The notes under the pieces were generated by a model. It ran no database searches. It had not been told where the DNA came from and worked only from the letters and a program-made list of their open reading frames with translations. From positions 169,047 to 210,100 of the forward strand of contig JAHEBZ010000004.1 of assembly GCA_024641985.1 (NCBI GenBank): 41,054 bases of DNA. The letters run 5' to 3'. Below, in pieces: positions 16,121 through 24,274 of the stretch (within the stretch, counting starts at the first letter, position 1; each line of letters opens with the position of its first letter). The position numbers and the translations under genes are program-made. The DNA comes from Rhodoluna sp. GTDB taxonomy: Bacteria > Actinomycetota > Actinomycetes > Actinomycetales > Microbacteriaceae.

Positions 16121-16912
16121 TTAGGGCTTGGCAAACAGTTTGATGAACCCATCGGTGGCCGCAAGATCACCGGTCTGCAACACAAACAACGCCTCAAGAT
16201 TTGGCACCGCGTTTAGCAGCGCAACACCCTGCATGCCGGCGGCAAAGGCAGCGGTTGCCCACACATCGGCCTTCACCAAATCATCGGCAACCACACTCAC
16301 CTGCAACAGGCCGGTTGGCTCGCGCTCAAGGTTGCGCGGGTTCCAAATGTGGGCACCACGCTCGGCAATTCCGCTGGTGGCCAGCGAGTTGAACTGGGTG
16401 CCAGCAAGATCAATCACTGTCAAAACTCCGGCGCTCTCGGCCGCAATTGAAACCGGTTTGTGAATGCCTAGTTTTTTCTGAATGCCCTCGGTTACACCCG
16501 GGCCAATAAACACATCGCCGCCTGCATTCAAACTGAAATCGGTTAGGCCCGCACCAAGCAAAACATCGATGCCTGCCTGCGCAGCCCAAGTCTTTACTAA
16601 TCCGCTCGGGTCAAAGGTGTGCTCGGGGGTGAATGGGCTAAACCAGCCGTCGGTGATTTTTTGCCACTGCTCACACAGGTTCCAAACCTCATCAACCACA
16701 GCGGGGCACTTTGCCACCGATGTTTCGCCGCGCGCCAATTGCGAAAGCGGCGACTCGGGTTTGTAGAGGCTAAAAACTTTATCGGCTTCGTGCAATTTGT
16801 TGACGGCCTGGCTAATCAAAGCCGCAGTTTTAGCTTGGTTCAGCGGGCTGTTGCCGGCAAACCTAAATGCCGTGCCCATGCACATCTCGATGTGCTCAAA
16901 TTGGTTGCCCAT
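16121..16912 (-). CDS. apbE: FAD:protein FMN transferase (ApbE family)
   Basis: A 263-residue ApbE-family protein, somewhat short and without a lipobox or signal peptide. Motifs seen are the FSLYKPESPLSQL start, TFDPSGLVKTWAAQ, LNAGGDVFIG, LATSGIAERGAHIW and DVWATAAFAAG, the last carrying the metal-binding Asp/Thr region. ApbE transfers FMN from FAD to a Thr in target proteins. Two FMN-binding proteins with target motifs are encoded directly upstream, so they are the likely substrates. ATG 16912 is preferred; a TTG at 16918 is also in frame. The lack of an export signal is odd if flavinylation occurs outside. Confidence 0.85.
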   Translation of the reverse strand: MGNQFEHIEMCMGTAFRFAGNSPLNQAKTAALISQAVNKLHEADKVFSLYKPESPLSQLARGETSVAKCPAVVDEVWNLCEQWQKITDGWFSPFTPEHTFDPSGLVKTWAAQAGIDVLLGAGLTDFSLNAGGDVFIGPGVTEGIQKKLGIHKPVSIAAESAGVLTVIDLAGTQFNSLATSGIAERGAHIWNPRNLEREPTGLLQVSVVADDLVKADVWATAAFAAGMQGVALLNAVPNLEALFVLQTGDLAATDGFIKLFAKP

Positions 16913-16932
16913 GTTCAAAGTTTATGAACCGG

Positions 16933-17361
16933 CTAATCCAGTTGGCTGATTGCGCTGTTCAGTGCTTGCTTGTATGCCTCTGTGGTGAATGTGGCCCCCG
17001 AAATGTTGCCGAAGCCAGAGCCCTGAGCTTGCAGAGTTGCCTGCACCAGCATGTCTGGCACCACGGCCCACTGAGACCCCGAAGTGCTAGCTTGAATTAG
17101 GTTTACGGCCGAAATTTTGCCGGCTGTGCGAACCACCTCAAGCTCGATAACGCCATATTGATATGGCACGGCATCTGAGCGAACGGTTTTGTCGGTGTTG
17201 GCCGAATTGCCATCAACCTGCGATGTTGCCAGCGCAGGGTTTAGCAGTGCATTGATGCCAAACGCGCCACCAATGCTAAGCGTGGCAAGGCTTAGTGCGC
17301 CGGCAACCCAGCGGCGCTTGCCGCCGATTTTGGCGTTTGTGTATGGGTTAGAACTTGGCAA
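16933..17361 (-). CDS. Membrane-anchored FMN-binding domain protein, short form
   Basis: A 142-residue protein starting at TTG 17361, with GGAG seven bases upstream. The longer frame to 17511 lies within the preceding gene and is rejected. It has a basic N-terminus, one membrane helix (about residues 18-40) and a PF04205-type FMN-binding domain (about 60-142). The flavinylation motif SGATF is present with Thr124 as the predicted FMN attachment site. It overlaps the end of the longer FMN-binding gene by 14 bases and precedes apbE. It is likely an external electron carrier receiving electrons from the flavocytochrome. Confidence 0.82.
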   Translation of the reverse strand: MPSSNPYTNAKIGGKRRWVAGALSLATLSIGGAFGINALLNPALATSQVDGNSANTDKTVRSDAVPYQYGVIELEVVRTAGKISAVNLIQASTSGSQWAVVPDMLVQATLQAQGSGFGNISGATFTTEAYKQALNSAISQLD

Positions 17362-17992
17362 GAGCCGACTCCAATGCAGACTTAAAGGCTTGGGTGGTGA
17401 AGGTGGCCCCCGAGATGTTGCTAAAGCCAGAACCCTGGGCGGCGATTGCCGTGGTGACCAGCATGCCTGGCACTGCAGCCCACTCGCGGCCCCTGGTAGT
17501 TGCAACCACAAGGTTCACCGCGGTGATCTTGCTGCCCGATTTAACCACTTCAAGTTGAATGGTGCCGTATTTATAGCCGATCGCCGAACCCGTTTTGGCC
17601 ACCGAACCACCGCTGCTTGCCGCGGTTTTTGTAGGCGTTGGAGTGGGAGTTGCGGTTGCGGTTGCAGTTGCGGTTGGTGTGCTGGTTTTGCTGGCCACCG
17701 GCGTCGGTGCCGCAGTTGCGGTTTTTGTTGCCGCAGCAGTTGGTGTGCTGGCAGCACCCGAACTGGTTTGAACCGGAACCGTGACTACCTGGGTGTCATC
17801 AACAACTTCGTCATCAACAACTTCATCGTCGGTTTCGATCTGGGGTGCATCAACGGTTGGGTTCGAATTGGCTGCGGTTTCAGAAACCGCGGCTGCACCA
17901 AAACCGATTTGGGCCGCGGTGCCGGCCGTGTAGCTTGCGGCAATTACGCCGAGCGACACAATTCCAATTGCCGATTTTGTTGCAGTTCTCAC
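17348..17992 (-). CDS. Membrane-anchored FMN-binding domain protein, long linker form
   Basis: A 214-residue protein starting at GTG 17992, which overlaps the upstream stop as GTGA with AGAGGAG eight bases ahead. It has an N-terminal hydrophobic segment (about residues 7-30), an acidic stretch (about 53-66, with two VVDDE repeats), a Thr/Ala/Pro-rich linker (about 75-128) that may span the cell wall, and a C-terminal FMN-binding domain (about 130-214). The SGATF motif predicts FMN on Thr197. The C-terminal domain is closely similar to that of the next gene, so they are probably paralogues. Confidence 0.85.
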   Translation of the reverse strand: MRTATKSAIGIVSLGVIAASYTAGTAAQIGFGAAAVSETAANSNPTVDAPQIETDDEVVDDEVVDDTQVVTVPVQTSSGAASTPTAAATKTATAAPTPVASKTSTPTATATATATPTPTPTKTAASSGGSVAKTGSAIGYKYGTIQLEVVKSGSKITAVNLVVATTRGREWAAVPGMLVTTAIAAQGSGFSNISGATFTTQAFKSALESALAKF

Positions 17993-19380
17993 CAGGCATA
18001 CTCCTCTGAATGGATTTGCGCTTCGGGTGTGCCTGCTCGAAGTAGCGATTTCTTGACCGAGTGGGTCCAGGTTTCTGGCCCACAAACATAAACATCCGAA
18101 TCCGAAACCCAAGGTGCCAACAGCGTCAATCTAGCTTGGTCGGGGGTCTCGGTGCCGTCGGCATTCATCCAAGAATTTGATCTGGCGCGTGGGCCGGCAA
18201 GAACGTGCAACTTAAAGTCGCGGCGGCGGCAAATCTCGCGCATTTCATCAAGCAAAGATGCGTCGTATGCGTTGCGCACTCGATAAATAACTGTCACGTC
18301 GCCGGGGCGTGCGGCCATCGATTCGGCAAGTGCGCGAACCGGTGGAATGCCGATGCCAGAGGCGATTAGAACCACCTTTTCTTGAGTGCGTCGCTCTTCG
18401 GTGAACACCCCGTATGGGCCCTCGACCATAACCTTGGTGCCAGGTTTGATGCTGAGCAGTGCACCAGAATCATCGCCGCGATCGCCGATGGTGAAGCGAA
18501 TGAACTGAGAGTTTGGTGCGGCCGAAATTGAGAACGGGTGAGCCTTGAACCAGCGTTTCTTGTTTAGAACTCGCAGCAAATAGAACTGGCCAGACTGAGC
18601 CCGAAGCTTTTCAAGACCCTTGCCGGTTATATAAATCGAAGCCGTGTCACTAGATTCTTTGACTACGGTTTGAACCTTGAGCCCAAGGCGAGCGGCCCGA
18701 ATGAGCGGCAACGCAACCCGATACCAAACAATGTTGACGGCCACGAATAAATAGAGCGAAACCCAAAAGATGGTTTGCACGGGCTTGCCAGCGATGTCGG
18801 TGCCGGCCGAGAACAGGTGCGGAACAGCTGCCAAAACCGAGGCATAGCTGAGCAGGTGAACAATGAACCAGGCTTCGTAGCTCATCTTTTTGCGAGCAAC
18901 GTTGAGCGAGGTAACCACAACAAGAATCATTAGGGCAAGCGAAATTGTGGCCAACAACATGTCTTGAACATCGGTGATGAACCACCAGGCGGTTGCCAAA
19001 ATATCTTGACCGTTAACGATGGCAAATTCGATAAGCGAAGCCAAAAAGTGGGCCACCACTAAATAGAGAATTGGCTTGCCAAGTTTTTTATGAGCCAGGG
19101 TGGCTTTGTCGTGGCCATAAAATTTGTCGATCCAGGGCACCCGCGCAATAAGCAACATCGCAATTAAAAGCAGGTCGGTGCCTATCAGCGAGGTGAGCCG
19201 GCTAATCGCGTTTAGGGCTGTTGGCAGATCGGTGATTTGTTTGATTCCGCCATCGATCAAAAAAGTTGCGGTTACAAAAACCACGGTTGCCCAGGCAATC
19301 ATTTCGATGATGTCTTGAGCGCGCTTAAGGTTTTTGAACTTCTGCTGGCCAAGGCGCAAAGTGCTCGTTTCGAAGTTCAT
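17989..19380 (-). CDS. Ferric-reductase-like transmembrane flavocytochrome
   Basis: A 463-residue protein. The N-terminal half has about six membrane helices with His residues in AHKKLGKPILYLVVAHF and WFIVHLLSYASVLAAVPHLF that could bind two haems. The C-terminal half (about 230-463) is a ferredoxin-reductase-type domain with HPFSISAAP (FAD), GIGIPPVRALAESM (NAD(P)H) and YVCGPETW. It should move electrons from cytoplasmic NAD(P)H across the membrane. ATG 19380 is preferred to 19398 because CAGATT lies six bases upstream. It is the first gene of the operon with two FMN-binding proteins and apbE. Confidence 0.87.
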   Translation of the reverse strand: MNFETSTLRLGQQKFKNLKRAQDIIEMIAWATVVFVTATFLIDGGIKQITDLPTALNAISRLTSLIGTDLLLIAMLLIARVPWIDKFYGHDKATLAHKKLGKPILYLVVAHFLASLIEFAIVNGQDILATAWWFITDVQDMLLATISLALMILVVVTSLNVARKKMSYEAWFIVHLLSYASVLAAVPHLFSAGTDIAGKPVQTIFWVSLYLFVAVNIVWYRVALPLIRAARLGLKVQTVVKESSDTASIYITGKGLEKLRAQSGQFYLLRVLNKKRWFKAHPFSISAAPNSQFIRFTIGDRGDDSGALLSIKPGTKVMVEGPYGVFTEERRTQEKVVLIASGIGIPPVRALAESMAARPGDVTVIYRVRNAYDASLLDEMREICRRRDFKLHVLAGPRARSNSWMNADGTETPDQARLTLLAPWVSDSDVYVCGPETWTHSVKKSLLRAGTPEAQIHSEEYAW

Positions 19381-19508
19381 GTTTTCAATCTGTCGCATGA
19401 ATCTGGGTGTTGTCTGTGAACGCCCTGAGTTTTCTATCTAAGTTTCTCACGAGAATAAATGTTCGATTTTCGACCCATTCTCGAAACACTCTGGCAACAA
19501 GGCGCGGC

Positions 19509-19514
19509 TAACTT
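19509..19514 (+). promoter_or_regulatory. -10 element of the ATP-grasp operon
   Basis: TAACTT lies six bases before ATG 19521, again the leaderless spacing. Confidence 0.45.
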
Positions 19515-19520
19515 CAAACC

Positions 19521-21143
19521 ATGGGAGATCTGTTCGAAAGATATCCGACAGCTTCGGGGGTCGGTGGGGCGCTGCCGGCGTTCGATGAAATGTTCGTTGA
19601 GCCGGGCAAGGCAAGGCCGAGTTATAAAAAGATTCACGAGACCCTGGCCAAAATGACTCAGGATGAACTTCGGGGTCGAACCGAAGCTCTGGCCAGCTCA
19701 TATTTGGCTCAGGGCGTTACCTTCGACTTTGCCGGCGAGGAGCGGCCGTTTCCGCTCGATGCGGTGCCACGAGTGATCGAAAAATCCGAGTGGAATGTCT
19801 TAGACGCCGGAGTGAAACAGCGCGTCAAAGTACTCGAGGCCTTCTTGGCAGATGTGTATGGCCCACAAAATGCGGTTCGAGACGGAGTAGTTCCGGCTGG
19901 CCTAATTGCATCTTCGGCACACTTTCACCGAGCCGCCCACGGCATTGACCCGGCCAACGGTGTGCGCATCCAGGTAAGCGGAATTGACCTGGTTCGAGAC
20001 GAGCGAGGCGCTTGGCGAGTTTTAGAAGACAACGTTCGTGTGCCATCGGGGGTTTCGTATGTAATTTCGAACCGTCGGGTTATGGCACAAACTCTGCCCG
20101 AGCTGTTTCAGCAAATGAGAATTCAGCCGGTTGGCGAGTATCCGAACAAATTGCTTGCGGCTCTTCGGGCTGCTGCACCAAGTGGGGTCGAAGACCCGGT
20201 TGTGGTTGTGCTTACCCCTGGTGTTTATAACAGCGCCTACTTTGAGCACACCCTGTTGGCTCGCCTGATGGGTCTCGAATTGGTTGAGGGTCGCGACCTA
20301 TTTTGTTCGGGCGGCAAAGTTTATATGCGAACCACCGCTGGTGCTCGCAGGGTTGATGTTATTTATCGCCGCGTCGATGACGAGTTCTTAGACCCGCTGG
20401 CATTCAGAGCCGATTCGGTTCTTGGGCCACCAGGCCTGCTAACGGCGGCTCGCCTTGGCAACGTTACGTTGGCCAACGCGGTGGGCAACGGTGTAGCCGA
20501 CGACAAGCTGGTTTACACATACATGCCCGACTTAACCCGCTATTACCTGGGCCAAGACCCGATCATCGAAAACGTTCAAACCTGGAGACTGGAAGAGAGA
20601 GCCAGTCTGGAGGAAGTTTTGGATCGCCTCGATGAACTGGTGGTAAAGCCGGTTGATGGTTCGGGTGGCAAGGGCTTGGTGGTTGGCCCGCGAGCCAGCC
20701 GCAAAGAGCTCGATGACCTGCGCAAGAAACTGGCAAAAGACCCACGAGGTTGGATTGCTCAGCCCGTGATTCAACTTTCAACAATTCCAACCCTGGTAGA
20801 CGCCGGTTTGCGACCACGTCACGCAGACCTCAGGCCTTTTGCCGTGAACGACGGCAAAGACATCTGGGTATTGCCCGGCGGGCTAACCCGTGTGGCTTTG
20901 CCAGAGGGCGAGTTGGTGGTGAACTCATCGCAGGGTGGCGGTTCTAAAGACACCTGGGTGGTTGGCGTTGATCGGCCATCGAGCGCGCCGCTGGCAACAA
21001 ACTCAACGGTTTCATCGATCGTGGCGGGGCAAACTGCCGCCGACTCGGGCTTTGGCCAACAGCAACACGATAACTCGGGGGTCGGGTTCAAAATTCAACA
21101 AGAGCAGCAGCAACAGCAAGCAGCCGAAGGAGGCGCTCAGTAA
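19521..21143 (+). CDS. Circularly permuted ATP-grasp family protein
   Basis: A 540-residue protein of the circularly permuted ATP-grasp type 2 family (formerly DUF404/DUF407). Diagnostic segments include ERPFPLDAVPRVI near residue 74, the HFHRAAHGIDP region, VLEDNVRVPSGVSYVI, and the nucleotide-binding VVKPVDGSGGKGLVVGP. Such enzymes are predicted ATP-dependent amide ligases, probably peptide-forming. The C-terminal 30 residues are Gln-rich low complexity. The stop codon overlaps the next start (TAATG), and the three-gene set with alpha-E and transglutaminase-like proteins is a recurrent bacterial neighbourhood described in comparative genomics of amidoligases. The product is unknown. Confidence 0.88.
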   Translation: MGDLFERYPTASGVGGALPAFDEMFVEPGKARPSYKKIHETLAKMTQDELRGRTEALASSYLAQGVTFDFAGEERPFPLDAVPRVIEKSEWNVLDAGVKQRVKVLEAFLADVYGPQNAVRDGVVPAGLIASSAHFHRAAHGIDPANGVRIQVSGIDLVRDERGAWRVLEDNVRVPSGVSYVISNRRVMAQTLPELFQQMRIQPVGEYPNKLLAALRAAAPSGVEDPVVVVLTPGVYNSAYFEHTLLARLMGLELVEGRDLFCSGGKVYMRTTAGARRVDVIYRRVDDEFLDPLAFRADSVLGPPGLLTAARLGNVTLANAVGNGVADDKLVYTYMPDLTRYYLGQDPIIENVQTWRLEERASLEEVLDRLDELVVKPVDGSGGKGLVVGPRASRKELDDLRKKLAKDPRGWIAQPVIQLSTIPTLVDAGLRPRHADLRPFAVNDGKDIWVLPGGLTRVALPEGELVVNSSQGGGSKDTWVVGVDRPSSAPLATNSTVSSIVAGQTAADSGFGQQQHDNSGVGFKIQQEQQQQQAAEGGAQ

Positions 21144-22072
21144 TGCTAAGTCGTATAGCCGAATCACTGTTCTGGATCGGCCGCTATGTAGAGCGAGCCG
21201 ACGGCACAGCACGCCTATTGGATGTGCACCTGCAACTTTTGCTCGAAGACCCGTGGGTCGACGAAGACACCGCCTGCCGTTCGCTTTTGAAGGTGATTGG
21301 CTCAGACTCTGAATACCCGCACCAGTTGACGCGCCAAGATTTGCTGAGCACGCTTTCGGTAGATCGAACCGAGCAAAGCTCGATCGCATCATCGCTAACG
21401 GCGGCTCGTGAAAACGCCCGAAGGGTGCGCGAGATTGTTTCGACAGAACTTTGGGAGTGCCTCAACACAACTCGCTCGCGCATGCCACGCAAGGTTTCTA
21501 TCGAGCGAGCGCACGACTTTTTTGGTTGGGTGCGTGAGCGAACCGCGCTCGCCGTGGGCATCGTTGAATCTTCGACTTCAAGAGATGAAGCCTGGACATT
21601 CTTTACCTTGGGCCGCTCGCTTGAGCGAGTCGACATGACGGCTCGGTTGTTGGCAACCTCCGAACTCACCGAAGCCAGTGGCCCTTCTTGGACAACAATT
21701 CTTAGAAGCTGCGGAGCCTACGAGGCCTATCTGCGCACCTATCGCGGAGTGCCATCGGCGACCAATGCGGCAGAGTTTTTGCTGCTTGACCGCATATTCC
21801 CGAGGTCGGTTATTTTTGCCCTAAGCCGAGCCGAGCGTTGCCTTAGTGACCTGGCTCCGAGTGCTGACCGGGTTGGCGTGAGCGACGTTGCTCTGCGCCA
21901 GCTCGGCCAGATTCGCACGAATCTCGAATACCGTTCGGCACCCGACATCCTGGCAAATTTGACCGCCGAGATGACGGCTCTGCAGGGTGGCATCGGCGAA
22001 GTTTCTGAATCAATTAAGGCCAGATACTTTCCGGTTAACGCAATGCCAAGTTGGATCGGTGAGGTTTCATGA
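21143..22072 (+). CDS. Alpha-E domain-containing protein
   Basis: A 309-residue, mostly helical protein. The N-terminus MLSRIAESLFWIGRYVERAD is the characteristic opening of the alpha-E (DUF403) family. Further family features are the GRSLERVDMTARLL and FPRSVIFALSRAERCL segments. Its biochemical role is unknown. It nearly always accompanies the circularly permuted ATP-grasp protein, as here, where the genes overlap by one base. The downstream transglutaminase-like gene overlaps its stop by four bases. Confidence 0.88.
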   Translation: MLSRIAESLFWIGRYVERADGTARLLDVHLQLLLEDPWVDEDTACRSLLKVIGSDSEYPHQLTRQDLLSTLSVDRTEQSSIASSLTAARENARRVREIVSTELWECLNTTRSRMPRKVSIERAHDFFGWVRERTALAVGIVESSTSRDEAWTFFTLGRSLERVDMTARLLATSELTEASGPSWTTILRSCGAYEAYLRTYRGVPSATNAAEFLLLDRIFPRSVIFALSRAERCLSDLAPSADRVGVSDVALRQLGQIRTNLEYRSAPDILANLTAEMTALQGGIGEVSESIKARYFPVNAMPSWIGEVS

Positions 22073-22911
22073 GCCGCTATCGAATCGTTCACACCACGGG
22101 CTTTAGGTATCAGGGCCAGGCGGTAGCCTCATACAACGAGGCCCGCATGTTGCCAACCCGCGACAACTCACAGCTAGTGTTTTCGACCAAACTCGAAATT
22201 GAACCGCACGGCTCGAGCCACGAATATTTTGATTATTTCAAGACTCGTGCCGTGATGTTTGAGGTGCTCGAACCGCACAGCGAGTTAACTATCACCTCAA
22301 CCTCGGTGGTCGAACTTAGACCAACAATTGGCCCCGAGCCCGGTCTCGATTGGCCCGACCTCGAGCCCGAAATTCAAAACAGTCTCGAACTAACCGATGC
22401 TGTCACCCAAACCCGGCGAACCAACCCGCCTGCCGAACTTGCCCGCTTTGCCAAAAAACTTGCCACCAAATCAACGCCGCACCAAACCGCAATTCAAATT
22501 TGTCGCAAAATATTCGCCGAAATGTCATACATGCACGGCGTAACCGGTGTGCACTCGGTGGCCACCGAGGCTTGGGCGGCAAAGATTGGCGTTTGCCAAG
22601 ATTACGCCCACCTCACATTGGGCGCTCTGCGCGCAGCGGGCATCCCGGCACGATATGTTTCGGGTTATTTGCACCCAGCCGTTGACCCAAAAATTGGCGA
22701 GAAGGCAGTTGGCGAATCGCACGCCTGGGTTGAGTGGTGGGCTGGCAGCTGGTTTGCCTTCGACCCAACCAACGATGTTTATGCGGCCGATCGGCACATT
22801 GTGGTTGGCAGGGCACGCGATTATGACGACCTTGCGCCGCTTCGGGGTGTGTTTGCCGGTGCCAAAGATAGCGAGCTCTTTGTTTCGGTCGAAATCACCA
22901 AAGAGGCTTAG
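22069..22911 (+). CDS. Transglutaminase-like cysteine protease family protein
   Basis: A 280-residue protein with an N-terminal beta-rich bacterial transglutaminase domain (about 1-110, starting RYRIVHTTGFRYQG) and a transglutaminase-like core. The catalytic triad can be seen: Cys in GVCQDYAHL (about residue 177), His in ESHAWVEWW (about 222) and Asp in FDPTND (about 237). In this gene set it is proposed to cleave or transfer the peptide or amide made by the ATP-grasp partner. ATGA overlap with the alpha-E gene supports co-translation. It has no signal peptide. Confidence 0.88.
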   Translation: MSRYRIVHTTGFRYQGQAVASYNEARMLPTRDNSQLVFSTKLEIEPHGSSHEYFDYFKTRAVMFEVLEPHSELTITSTSVVELRPTIGPEPGLDWPDLEPEIQNSLELTDAVTQTRRTNPPAELARFAKKLATKSTPHQTAIQICRKIFAEMSYMHGVTGVHSVATEAWAAKIGVCQDYAHLTLGALRAAGIPARYVSGYLHPAVDPKIGEKAVGESHAWVEWWAGSWFAFDPTNDVYAADRHIVVGRARDYDDLAPLRGVFAGAKDSELFVSVEITKEA

Positions 22912-22933
22912 GCCTATGGCCGCCATTGCTCGC

Positions 22934-22939
22934 TAAAGT
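22934..22939 (+). promoter_or_regulatory. -10 element of the alpha/beta hydrolase gene
   Basis: TAAAGT lies six bases before ATG 22946, consistent with a leaderless mRNA. Confidence 0.45.
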
Positions 22940-22945
22940 TGCCCT

Positions 22946-23812
22946 ATGACCGAATTGCCGCTAACCCGCACATTCACCGATGCCAAGGGCATCGACATCA
23001 CCTTTTATGAGTGGCCGGTGGCGCACCCAAAGGCGGTTATTCAAGTGGTTCACGGCCTTGGCGAGCACGCTCGGCGTTATGACCACTTGGCCGAGGCCCT
23101 AAACCGTGCCGGTTATTCGGTTTATGCAACCGATCACCGCGGCCATGGCCTAACCGGTTTGCGCATGCAGGCCGAGGGCAACATTAAAAAGCAAGGCAAC
23201 CTTGGGCCAGGTGGCATGGATGCCGTGTTCTCGAACGAGCGCCAGCTGAGCCACATCATCATTGAAGAAAACCCGGAGGAGCCGATCGTTTTGCTTGGCC
23301 ACAGCTGGGGTTCGATGATTGCGCAGCGCGTGATTAGCAAATTCTCTGATGACTACGACGCACTGGTGCTTAGCGGCTCGACCCTACTTTTGCCTGGCAT
23401 CATGCCAAGCTCTGGCTTCAACAAAAATTGGGCGGCCGAGGCAGCCGCCGGTGGCACTGGTTTTGAGTGGCTAAGCCGCGACCTCGAGGTTGGCGCCGAC
23501 TTTGCCGCCGACCCAAAGAACTTTCCTGAAACCGCCATCGAGGCATTTGGCATCACCAATGCCGCGAAACTTTTGGGGGCACCAAGCCGCCGCATTCGCA
23601 ACGACCTGCCGGTTCTGCTTCAAGCTGGCAGCGAAGACGCCATCGGCGGCGAAAAGGGCAATGCCTTGTTGGTAAAGGCCTTCAAGCGTGCCGGTGTGAG
23701 TGATCTCGAACTAGTGATTTATCACGGCGCTCGGCACGAGGTTTATAACGAGACCAACAAAAATGAGGTCATCGCCGACCTTGTTGAATGGCTCGACTCG
23801 CACGTTGCCTAA
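22946..23812 (+). CDS. Alpha/beta hydrolase, monoacylglycerol-lipase-like (PldB-type)
   Basis: A 288-residue cytoplasmic hydrolase. Features are the oxyanion VVHGLGEHARRYDHLAEAL segment (about 34-54), DHRGHGLTG (about 63-71), the nucleophile elbow GHSWGS with Ser120, a late Asp in AGSEDAIGG and the catalytic His in GARHEVYNE. This pattern fits the serine aminopeptidase S33/monoacylglycerol lipase group, which cleaves fatty acyl esters. The substrate cannot be told from sequence. Its stop codon overlaps the convergent acetyltransferase gene by four bases. Confidence 0.88.
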   Translation: MTELPLTRTFTDAKGIDITFYEWPVAHPKAVIQVVHGLGEHARRYDHLAEALNRAGYSVYATDHRGHGLTGLRMQAEGNIKKQGNLGPGGMDAVFSNERQLSHIIIEENPEEPIVLLGHSWGSMIAQRVISKFSDDYDALVLSGSTLLLPGIMPSSGFNKNWAAEAAAGGTGFEWLSRDLEVGADFAADPKNFPETAIEAFGITNAAKLLGAPSRRIRNDLPVLLQAGSEDAIGGEKGNALLVKAFKRAGVSDLELVIYHGARHEVYNETNKNEVIADLVEWLDSHVA

Positions 23813-24192
23813 GCGGTTGGTGGCTTTAGCCCCAGCTTTTCAGAGGCTTTAGCAACGTTCGGCACGCGGCAAGCCGCCGAGGCTTCTTCGATCGAGTTTT
23901 TCAACAGGTCATGCGTTTCTGGGTGCTTCTCCATATAACGAACCGTGTATGAACAAACCGGCACAACCTTATATTTGGCAGCCGCACGCACATCGGCAAG
24001 CGCCTCACGGGTCAAGATTGCCGCCAGGTTTTTGCCCTGGTGTTCGGGGTTAACCCCGGTGTGCACAAAGTGAATTTCATCAAGCATCAAGCTGTACTCG
24101 AGCTCACCGGCCATGTCGCTGCCAAGCCAAATTTCGTATCGGTGCTCGGCCGTGTTGTGAACTACTTTTGCTTCAGTCGAATTCTCGCTCAT
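23809..24192 (-). CDS. Small GNAT-type N-acetyltransferase (YjdJ-like)
   Basis: A 127-residue protein. The core (about residues 5-95) matches the small GCN5-related acetyltransferase group: RYEIWLGSDMAGELEYSLM, the EIHFVHTGVNPEHQGKNLAAILTREAL acetyl-CoA loop region and the C-terminal PVCSYTVRYMEKHPET motif. Such proteins are cytoplasmic and of unknown substrate. ATG 24192 is preferred over GTG 24210 because a near-consensus AATAAT lies exactly six bases upstream of it. It is divergent from the tct operon. Confidence 0.8.
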   Translation of the reverse strand: MSENSTEAKVVHNTAEHRYEIWLGSDMAGELEYSLMLDEIHFVHTGVNPEHQGKNLAAILTREALADVRAAAKYKVVPVCSYTVRYMEKHPETHDLLKNSIEEASAACRVPNVAKASEKLGLKPPTA

Positions 24193-24198
24193 GCCTTC

Positions 24199-24204
24199 AT
24201 TATT
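24199..24204 (-). promoter_or_regulatory. -10 element of the GNAT gene
   Basis: AATAAT on the minus strand is six bases before ATG 24192 and decides the start choice over the upstream GTG. Confidence 0.4.
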
Positions 24205-24261
24205 GTTCACGCGGTTATCTAAGTGTTACTAAAAACCCGCAATTTCACCCAAATGAGGGAG

Positions 24262-24267
24262 TAGTGT
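24262..24267 (+). promoter_or_regulatory. Possible -10 of the tct operon leader
   Basis: TAGTGT would place the transcription start at about 24274-24275, exactly where the first strand of the leader's closing stem begins. No good -35 was found. Confidence 0.35.
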
Positions 24268-24274
24268 CTTCCTT

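Noticed and set aside
17362-17511. N-terminal extension of the short FMN-binding protein
   Set aside because: It is a shadow of the longer FMN-binding gene. TTG 17361 has a GGAG site at seven bases and leads straight into a membrane anchor.
17630-17730. Tandem repeat as a mobile or regulatory element
   Set aside because: The GTTGCGGTTGCAGTTGCGG stretch encodes the Thr/Ala/Pro linker of an FMN-binding protein and is in frame throughout.
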